Shown one piece after another: positions 56,904 through 64,000 of a DNA stretch of 64,000 nt. The DNA is from Hypericum androsaemum. Lineage: Eukaryota > Streptophyta > Magnoliopsida > Malpighiales > Hypericaceae. The stretch's first letter is position 1; every line of letters begins with the position of its first letter. The notes under the pieces are model-generated. The model did no database searches. It had not been told where the DNA came from and saw nothing but the letters and a program-made list of their open reading frames with translations. The stretch spans positions 8,067,570 to 8,131,569 of the forward strand of contig OZ023186.1 of assembly GCA_963995505.1 (NCBI GenBank), given 5' to 3'. The position numbers were made by a program, and so were the translations under genes.

Positions 56904-57085
56904 GGTGACGTGGCTGGCCACGTGGCCCGGGCAGTGGGCGGGTAGGTTCGGGCAGCTCCGGGCAGCTGCCCGAGGCCCTTTTTGATGTTAATTGGAATAA
57001 GTATGACTCGATTGATCGGTTTTTTACCACAGGGTACTAAAGTGATTTTGGTCGATACCACAGGGTACGAAAGTGGACTTTTCCC
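56904..57085 (-). repeat. Right terminal inverted repeat of the Mutator-like element
   Basis: Reverse complement of 48821-49000 with only a handful of mismatches (for example AAGGGCCTCGGGCAGCTG versus GAGGGCCTCGGGTAGCTG). A partial extra copy of its inner end (GGTGACGTGGTGCCACATCA) lies at 56876-56898. Confidence 0.9.
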
Positions 57086-58061
57086 TAAATGGATTGATAT
57101 GAGCACATTAGGAATTGATGTGAAGCTGAGAGCCGCAATGAAACATTTGGGTTGGGAAATATTTACAAATAATCAAATTCCCACTTGTCAGTATCTGACA
57201 CTTGAATTTTACTACACTTTGGAAATAGCTGAGGACAATTCATCCTTCACTGCTCATTTATTTGGTAAACCCATTAAGGCAGATGAAGTTGTCATGATAG
57301 AAATTTTAGGCCATGGTAAGTCGGGTGGGAATCAAGTAGACTTTCTGACGCATGGAGAAGCAGATAAGGAATGGAAAGTACTCACTCGTTTTGACCATTA
57401 CGTATCCGGTAAAGCACCCTCTAATCTAATCTATGAACCCTATATTTGTGTGCTGCATCATTTTTTGTGTTTAGCCATTAATGGTCAGTTTGAGGAAAGT
57501 ATGGTAACTCGTACTCAACTGTACACCATTCATTGCATGTGAACCAAGAAATGGTTTAGCACTTTTGCCTTATTAATGTCTGTGCTTCGTCGAACCATCA
57601 CCCCTCTGCGAACAAAGTATCTATATCTTGGACATGTTATTTCACTACTCGCAAAGCACTTCTTTCCTGATGCCTTTGCACATTACCAATGTTCCATGCA
57701 AGATTTGTACTACATGGACATACAACACTTGTGCTCCTATCAACTCCTTAACAAGATCAGGCAGAATGGCCAAGATGTGTACTCCTTCAAGGCTTGTGAG
57801 GACCGCAAAACTGTCAAAGACTACCTCAAGGCTGATGCTCCGACCAGAGTGCCAGCACACCAAGTTGAACTTAATGAACTTACAAATTGCGTAGCTGCCA
57901 TCGATGTACGAATGCAAGAGCTGGCAACTACAAATGTACCCTATTGGGAAAGGCAAAATGAATACAACGCTCGTATGGAGGCTGGGCAACAAGCTCAATT
58001 TGAGTGGATGCATTCTCATTACAACATCCGTCCATCACCACCATCTCCAACTCAAGACTAA

Positions 58062-59631
58062 GGAAAATTTCCTAGCACTTTATTTTTCTTTAGTTATTTT
58101 CTTGTCTTCGTGATGTCTTGAGTTTGCTATATTTGGTGATGTCTTGTTCTTTATCTTTGATTGATGTTCATGCTTGGTTCTTATTGCATTTGTTAGTATA
58201 GCTTAATTGTTTAGATGTCTATGTGCTCCCTACACCTTGAGGACAATGTGTCTTCCAGGTGTGGGGGTGTGGTTCCACTTAGGAATCCTTTGTGTGTTTA
58301 GGTCTAAGTTGTTTTGTTAGGCATTGATTTGGCATGAATTTTCAAAATTTGACCCCCTTCAAAATTCTTTAACTTGTGTTAGAAGCTTACCACAAACTTA
58401 GTTAGGAAATGAACTCGAGCACAAGACCTAAGAACTTGTAGAAACCTCACCCTCGGTTGTTTAGACTAGTGGTCTCACTATGTAGATTAGACTAGAGGGT
58501 TGATGAGTGACCTTGTAAGGAACGTTGAGCAGAAGGAGGAGACAACTATCTTCATTTATTCATAAGGTGCCTACATGAGTCCGGTTGATCGAGGTATCCT
58601 ACTAGTACTTGACATAGTCTTGGTTGTGTGGCGTTAGTGAATGTCCGGGCAAGTCCTTTGAGCCTAGAGCTTTAGAGCCAAGAACTCTTATATCCATTTC
58701 TTTAACCCGTTGAGCCTAGCCATTCTTTGATCATATTATATGTATACCAACTTTAAGCCTTATATCCACCATCCTCCCGACCTTTGGTCATCCTATCCGA
58801 GGACGCATAAGTTTATACTTTTTGGGGAATGATATGTATTGGGTGTAGTTGGTTGCTTAGTGTTCTTATGGGTTAATTTATTGGGAATTTTGGTAGTTGA
58901 GAGGCCATACAAAGATGTCGAGTTTTTGCCTAGAAAATGCCAAGTTTGTGTGTGTGAAAAAGAAAAGAAAAGGAAAAGAAAGAAAGGGAAGTGAAGGTTG
59001 AATAAGGCATTAATTATTGGCATTTTCTAGTGAATAGAAAATGGGTGAATTTTGGGAGTGTGCTTTAATAATTTACGGTGAGGATGTTTAGAATAGACGT
59101 GAGACTAGAATACTTTATTAATAAGTCCTCAGATTTGGTGGTTTAACTACTATCCATATATATTACCTCACCCTTACCTTAGCCCCACTATAACCCGATT
59201 GAAAGCTCCCTGTTCACGAGCAACCACACGACTTTGAGACACTGTTAAGTAGGACGTAGGATACTTTGAAAGACATCGGTCATGTACGCTAGAGATAGGA
59301 AGTTGGCTACTTACAAATCGTGAGATAAAAAATTTTAAACCTCTGAATGGTTAACCTTCTAGTATCTTTTACATAGTGATAACACTTGGTTAAACCATCG
59401 AGTAGTGAGGTGTCTACCAGTTCTTGCTCTTTGTGTTTGGGTTGATGTACTAGCTAGGTTGTGGGTGGTCTTTTGATGTGAGTTTGAGATTTTGAGGGGA
59501 GTTAATTTATGAATTAATCATGCCTAGTCTTGTCCTTGTCGTATTTTTCTTTCTTATGTGTTTTGTGTTTGTGTTTGTATACCATGGTTGACTTTTGCTT
59601 GAGGACAAGCAATGATTCAAGTGTGGGGGTG
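58062..59631 (+). other. Athila-A 3' untranslated region with two polypurine-tract motifs
   Basis: Internal motif CTTGAGGACAATGTG...AGGTGTGGGGGTG at 58236-58269 and terminal motif CTTGAGGACAAGC...AAGTGTGGGGGTG at 59598-59631, the latter abutting the 3' LTR. No coding sequence was recognised. The arrangement is the same as in Athila-B. Confidence 0.7.
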
Positions 59632-61120
59632 TGATGAGTGTGGAAATACTCTATCATCTATGTATGTCTTAGTGTTGGTTTTCTGTTGTTTCTAGTATTT
59701 TTGTTTGTTATGTATTGATGTTATGTCATATTTCTTGCTTTGAATGTTTTAGTGTAGTTCTTGTGATTTTCATTGCATTTTGTTCGTGTTTATTACTAGG
59801 AGACTTTGTGGAGATGCGAAGAGGATATTGGTGCATCTTTGATCGTGTCAAAAATGATTGGATCAGCCGTGAAGAATGGTGCACGATCGGGACCTCGACG
59901 ACATTGGGTAGACTGACCTCGAGCGACTCAAATGAATATAACTTTTGCATAAAAAGTCCGATAGAGACGCGTGAGGAGGTTCTGGAAAGAATACATCAGT
60001 GGCTACAATTTTGTCTCTAATAGTCTACTTCAAATTTGGAGTCTAAAAGGGTGAAAAAAGCATCCAAAGTTAAGCTTCAAATCTGAGAACTTGCCTAGCC
60101 GAGATGGGCCAGAATTCATGAATCATTTTGGGCCCATTTCAGGATTGTCCATGGCTTTACGTGGCAGGAACTTTAGGAATAGTTTAGTTAGTTTGAGTTG
60201 GGAATTTTTGTATAAATAGCCATTGGCTTTCCTTGCAAGATAACTTAGAACTCTTAGACTTAGATATTTTCCAAAAAATACTCAACAACTCCACTCACCT
60301 TTCTCTTTGAAAGAGAACTTGGCTCACCATTGTTGGAGCTTGTAGAGAACTTGAAGGAGAACTTTTGGAAGCTTTAAAGATCATCTTGAGCTTTCTTTAA
60401 CCCTCTCTTTTATGTTCATGGTTTACTTGCTTTATTTAATGGATGTGTTTAGATGTGTAGTTGATATGTGTGAGTAGTTGATTAGTGGGTTTGGTGCCTT
60501 GATGGCATCTATTTAGACTATGGTTTAGTGGGGTTAAAATGCTAAGATTTGTGAACTAGTTAATAAGTTTAATGCTTAATCTTACTTGATCACCTTGATT
60601 ATGAACATAATTAATGCTAATCGCCGGGAGGAGTTAGGATTAATAGACCATTTGACTAGTTAATTAGTTGCCTTTTGACGAGGGATCTCATTAGGTGGGT
60701 AGTTGTCCAAAGGGTGATGGTTATAATTGGTAATTAGTTGGATTAGGTGGCTAATTAGTTGCGAGAGTGCAATTAGTTTAACTTAGCTTAATTAATGATC
60801 AATTTAGACTAATTAATGGCGGGAGCGTTGATTAGTTACTTTAGAAATACCCGGACCATAACAAGAACTTAATAAACCCCATAGACCATTTGGTTATCTA
60901 GGTGTCATTGGTGCAAAGCCCACTCTTTCTTTTATTATTTAAATCATCTTCTAGTTAAGTCATTGTAGCAACCAACTCATGTTTGGAATTGACAAATCCA
61001 TTACTTGTAGTCCTAAGCTAGTGGTCGAGTCGTATTTGTGGCCTAACACTTAATCCTTCTGCGACGACAATCCCTTACATACTCTTTATTGCAAGAGGGG
61101 TGTAGAAATCCTTCCTTTCA
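59632..61120 (+). mobile_element. 3' LTR of Athila-A
   Basis: 1,489 bp starting TGATGAGTGTGGAAATACTC, ending CCTTCCTTTCA, followed by the duplication CTCCG. It differs from the 5' LTR at many single sites and several small indels, more than the Athila-B pair, so the insertion is older. Confidence 0.9.
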
Positions 61121-62273
61121 CTCCGTGATTCTGGTTTGGGTACGTTTTGTTCCGTATTTAGAGATTTTGGTATTGCATCAGGTAAATTAGTAGTGACCGG
61201 TCATTCAACAAAGGCTTTATTTGACCTTGGTGACATGCACTCTTTCTTATCCAAGAGGTTCGTGAAGAGACATAAACTAGTAAAGCAAGGAGAGTACAGA
61301 TCTATTGGCAGTCAGCACTCCTTTGGAAAATATTTTTACTGTCACCCAACATTGCTGTGACTGTAACATCACGGTCTGTGGACACCAACTGAAAGGAGAT
61401 TTGAGAGTTATGGGTATGATGGGATTCGATGTAATCCTAGGGATGGACTGGCTGACCAAGCACTATGCAGTGATTGATTGCACTGAGCATACCATATAGA
61501 ACCTAGAGGACATGCTACAGGCCTGCGTGTTGGACTTTGGAGAAAATTGGGAAAGTCGTATTTCTTTGATAATGTTTGCTTACAACAACAGTTTCTAGGT
61601 AAGCATTCGGATGGCCCCTTATGAAGCTCTATATGGAATAAAATGTAGGTCCCCTATTAGCTGGAATGAAGTGGGTGAGAAAAGGATATTTGGACATGCG
61701 ATGTTCCAGGAATTGACTGAAAAGGTGCCAATAATCCGAGGCAGGATCCAGGAAGCTCAGGATCGACAGAAAAGGTTTAGATACATCCACATAAGAGAGC
61801 TGGAATTCAGAGTTGGGGATCATATATTCCTGAAAGTTTCACCCAGTCGGGTCGTGAAAAGATTTGGGGTGAAGGGAAAGCTTAGTCCACGGTATATTGG
61901 GCCATATGATATCATAGAACGGATTATAAAGTTGGCATATCGTCTGGCTCTACCGCCCAGTCTAGCCGAAATCCATAATGTGTTTCACGTGTCTATGATA
62001 CAAAAATATGTCCCAAGAGAGGGGCAATTGGTACAGGAAATTCTGACAGTGCTACGATCTGATGCCAGCTATGAGGAAGTCCTATTAAGGATAGTTGATG
62101 TAAAGATCCACAAGCTACGTCGGAGGATAATTCGTTATGTCAAAGTATAGTGGAGCAACCATACTGAGAGAGAAGCAACATGGGAACTAGAAATAGAAAT
62201 TCAGAACAAATATCCATTTTTGTTCGACCAAACTGGTAAGTCATTCAAATTAAGTTTGAGGTCAAACTTCATT
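61121..62273 (+). pseudogene. Tekay-like protease joined to integrase C-terminus
   Basis: Protease in two frames: VTGHSTKALFDLGDMHSFLS (the active-site region, DLG instead of DSG) from 61136, and FDVILGMDWLTKHYAVIDC to 61499. At about 61500 the text jumps to integrase (LEDMLQACVLDFGENWE, AYNNSF, MAPYEALYG) and continues 61611-62150 with the GPY/F module KLSPRYIGPYDIIERI and VHNVFHVSM-type text (IHNVFHVSMIQKYVP). After a TAG the chromodomain-like end is still visible (HTEREATWELE). All of RT and RNase H and the integrase core are missing. Confidence 0.88.
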
Positions 62274-62287
62274 TAAGGGAGAGAGAG
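62274..62287 (+). other. Polypurine tract of the Tekay-like element
   Basis: AAGGGAGAGAGAG directly before the 3' LTR start TGTAAAGACC. Confidence 0.8.
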
Positions 62288-63200
62288 TGTAAAGACCAAG
62301 AAACTAGAAGGAGAATTTTAAAACTAGAGGGAGACTAGATTGAAATTTTTCAGGTACCATTCTATAATTTGCCAAACAGGAAACCCTAGGGCCTAGCCTA
62401 TATAAGGAGGGCTGACAAAACCCTATGACCACCAGAATCTAAATTTTGTTTCTTCTGCCTCCTACTAGGCGGAGAGACTGATACGGACGAGCCAAAGGAT
62501 GGGAACGATTTTGACTTTGCAACTCAAGACGTTAGGGTAAGCCGTCCCTCCTGATTGGTGTTTTTCAATTAAGATTAGTTGGCCGATATTATTGATCCGT
62601 TTGGACCTGTAAGAATCCGAAGAAAATGTTGGAGAATAGTAGATATTTGGATTAAAGGAGTGGGAGGCGAGCTAAGTTGAATTCATTTCCAAAAATGTTA
62701 TCTACTCATCCGTGTCTAGGTTGAGTAATTCTGTATATGTCGTTAATCTGATTGTATGTGTAGTGCGTGATTGAGTCTGACCGTATTGTAACCTGTCAGT
62801 ATTTTTCGAATATTGAAAACCGAATATTGAACACCGAATACTGAACATCAAATACTGAATATTGTATCAGATCTATCTATTGTGCTTCGTATAGGGTGAT
62901 TTCATACAATTAATATGAACGTATTTTCTAGTGTTCGGCTTACTGAGTTGCGTATCTCATCAAAATACATTTTTTGTAGATACTTTGGGGGCGAGTCAGG
63001 AGTGAGAATTCGAGGCGAGGACATGCATCTCTAGGCATTTACGTCATTATATTTCATTTTGGATTGAACCATTTATTTTTCTATTGAACTTCAGTTTATT
63101 ATGTTTTCGATTTGGACCTAATTAAATTTTGAGAAATAAAGTGGCCTTACAACAAATATAACCCATGACGATTGACATGCCTACTTTCCGGGGCGTGACA
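62288..63200 (+). mobile_element. 3' LTR of the Tekay-like element
   Basis: 913 bp, from TGTAAAGACC to GGGGCGTGACA, followed by ATATC. It contains the same CCTATATAAGGAGGGCTGAC TATA region near 62395 as the 5' LTR. Confidence 0.92.
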
Positions 63201-63205
63201 ATATC

Positions 63206-63639
63206 TTTGATAACAAAAGTTTTTCCGTACAATCGCGTAAGAATCAATCAATCCAAGCCTCTTAGAAGTGGTTACCTAAAAAAAAAAGCCTATTAGAAGT
63301 GGTTAAGGCTATCTCTATAGCCTTTCTAGGGGACCGGACATCCGACCTAGCCGCACCACTCTCATTCTAGGTGCTGTACTTTATTGATGTATTGAGCGTT
63401 GTTACGAGATTCCTCTTCTTGTGCAATATTATTCATGGTATAACTATTTTGTAAATATTTTGAAAGTTTATCAATCAAAAGATTTTATTAAAAACTGGCG
63501 TGTCAAATAACATTTCTCCGTTGTATATGCTTTATACATAAAATTACATGTATAAAAATATTTATAGTTAAGTTAAATCAATAATAAGTGGTGATTGGTT
63601 TAATAAAATTTTCATTCAGAAAATAAAAAACAGTAGAAC
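63206..63639. other. Intron DNA left of the upstream exon
   Basis: AT-rich intron sequence of the prenyltransferase gene. It contains a 19-bp near-perfect direct repeat (AGCCTCTTAGAAGTGGTTA at 63256 and AGCCTATTAGAAGTGGTTA at 63287) separated by an A run. Confidence 0.55.
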
Positions 63640-63713
63640 CTCATTCCAAACGGAAGTCCCAAAGCTGCTTGTGCTCCAGCCAACATGACGAAGAATTGAC
63701 AGATTCCATTCAA
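63640..63713 (-). CDS. Homogentisate solanesyltransferase-like gene, exon upstream of the transposon nest
   Basis: 74 bp between a CTTATGCAG acceptor and an ATGAG|GTTCTA donor. Twenty-four codons (LNGICQFFVMLAGAQAALGL then PFGM) plus two bases AG. The first base of exon A completes that codon as serine, giving GLPFGMS followed by LPSVFI, which parallels the family's AALGLPFEWSSPVAFI. Phase, order and sequence therefore join this exon to exon A across 20.9 kb of intron. Earlier exons (first aspartate motif NQ.D...D and transit peptide) should lie to the right of the window. Confidence 0.78.
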
Positions 63714-64000
63714 CTGCATAAGATTTCATTAAAGCTATTTTCGTTGGCTTAATATTTCATTACAGTTACTTAAAATTTTAAAATTATTTGTGGTCTTTAC
63801 ATTGGAATTTAAAATGTTCTATGAAGCCACCTTCATTAAGTAGATGAAAGGTGTTATAAGAAGGATAAAGGTCAAAGAAAAGGAAAGGGGTACCATAGTA
63901 ATTGTAATAGGAGCTCCAAAAGTAGAAGCCTTCGTGCGAAGGGGTGGGATGGAGTACGATGATGCCACCAACAATATGCAGAAATTAAAAGCAAGAAAAG
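63714..64000. other. Probable intron DNA upstream of the visible exons
   Basis: AT-rich. No further prenyltransferase exon was recognised. A 64-codon minus-strand frame around 63990-63800 has no similarity to the family and is probably chance. Confidence 0.45.

Larger units (their letters stand above)
48821..57085. mobile_element. Mutator-like terminal-inverted-repeat element, target duplication TAAATGGAT
   Basis: Near-identical inverted repeats of about 180 bp (48821-49000 and 56904-57085), ends GGGAAAAGTCC, flanked by a perfect 9-bp duplication (48812-48820 and 57086-57094). A 9-bp duplication with long inverted repeats is the signature of the Mutator superfamily. Without the Athila-B insertion it would be about 960 bp with no transposase, its interior made only of a GGA-rich minisatellite. 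It is therefore a non-autonomous, MITE-like element. Confidence 0.88.
48645..58061 (+). pseudogene. Athila-A accessory ORF (Athila ORF1-type), split by an 8.3-kb insertion
   Basis: N-terminal part 48645-48820 (MATKAISSRRGWKTPTPKHR, RYTSFRNLDQF, AIKW); the rest resumes at 57086 in the same frame after the Mutator-like element. The continuation reads DMSTLGIDVKLRAAMKHLGW, QYLTLEFYYTLEIAED, AHLFGKPI and EWKVLTRFDHYVSG, matching the plant retrotransposon ORF1 domain linked to Athila. A TGA at 57539 breaks it, then 57576-58061 covers a helical C-terminal part (LNELTNCVAAIDVRMQELAT). The function of the family is unsettled. Confidence 0.6.
45106..61120 (+). mobile_element. Nested element A: Athila-like gypsy, target duplication CTCCG
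   Basis: LTRs at 45106-46555 and 59632-61120, with CTCCG at 45101-45105 and 61121-61125. tRNA-Asp primer site, then a gag with frameshifts, GC-rich DNA of unclear origin, and an accessory ORF of the type described for Athila; no RT, RNase H or integrase. The accessory ORF is split by a Mutator-like element. Non-autonomous as it stands. Confidence 0.92.
43681..63200 (+). mobile_element. Outer element: Tekay/Del-like Ty3/gypsy, target duplication ATATC
   Basis: LTRs at 43681-44552 and 62288-63200 are flanked by ATATC (43676-43680 and 63201-63205). A tRNA-Met-like primer site lies at 44560 and a purine tract at 62274-62287. Its own internal sequence is short: a gag end, a protease and the C-terminal part of integrase; RT, RNase H and most of integrase are deleted. 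A second gypsy element inserted at 45105, between gag and protease, and carries further insertions. The GPY/F module after integrase and the GMDWL protease text are typical of the chromovirus branch. Confidence 0.92.

Noticed and set aside
56305..57106. Several long Gly/Arg/Glu-rich or Pro/Ser-rich open frames on both strands
   Set aside because: They are produced by the GGA minisatellite, are open in nearly every frame and end at the repeat borders.
43681..63200. Gag and accessory ORFs in the nest as host genes
   Set aside because: All lie between matched LTRs with primer sites, polypurine tracts and target duplications.
1..64000. CRISPR array or prokaryotic defence system
   Set aside because: No regular repeat-spacer pattern and no prokaryotic genes; the repeats present are LTRs, TIRs, minisatellites and small duplications.

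Overview
This is plant nuclear DNA in two blocks. Positions 1 to about 18,450 look like a decayed insertion of mitochondrial DNA (a NUMT): rpl5, atp1, a 70-bp stub of the 18S rRNA gene and rps4 lie on the + strand in a mosaic of mitochondrial-style spacer. atp1 carries in-frame TGA codons, rps4 is frameshifted in a nine-A run, and several conserved arginines read as cysteine (CGT to TGT). That is the pattern expected of methyl-CpG decay in the nucleus rather than of a working organelle gene. A LINE endonuclease remnant lies near the left edge.

Positions 18,450 to 41,474 are retrotransposon DNA. Left to right: an unrecognised minus-strand ORF and a leader-like region with a 172-bp duplication; a copia LTR with a primer-binding site on one side and an old copia RNase H/RT remnant on the other; a solo Athila-type LTR inside that remnant (duplication AATTC); a minus-strand Tnt1-like copia element at 24,780-30,072 (ATTGC); a large retrotransposon derivative at 30,517-35,919 (TACGC); degenerate minisatellites; and a second Tnt1-like copia (37,083-41,474) whose integrase-RT-RNase H segment is inverted.

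Positions 41,475 to 64,000 hold the one host gene I can recognise: four exons on the minus strand (63,713-63,640, 42,753-42,661, 42,187-42,070, 41,947-41,885) that join in phase and match a UbiA prenyltransferase of the homogentisate solanesyltransferase type (plastoquinone pathway). The first intron visible here is about 20.9 kb because transposons fill it: an LTR at 42,789-43,578 and a four-level nest at 43,681-63,200. The nest is Tekay/Del-like gypsy (ATATC) > Athila-like gypsy A (CTCCG) > Mutator-like TIR element (TAAATGGAT) > Athila-like gypsy B (GAGAG), with every target-site duplication still readable. No element has a complete gag-pol. The Athila-type elements A, B and the derivative at 30.5 kb share LTR starts, a tRNA-Asp primer site and a duplicated polypurine-tract motif, so they appear to be one non-autonomous lineage.

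No prokaryotic genes, CRISPR arrays or complete tRNA genes were seen. Identities and domain calls come from reading the sequence and knowledge of the families; no alignment or database search was run.
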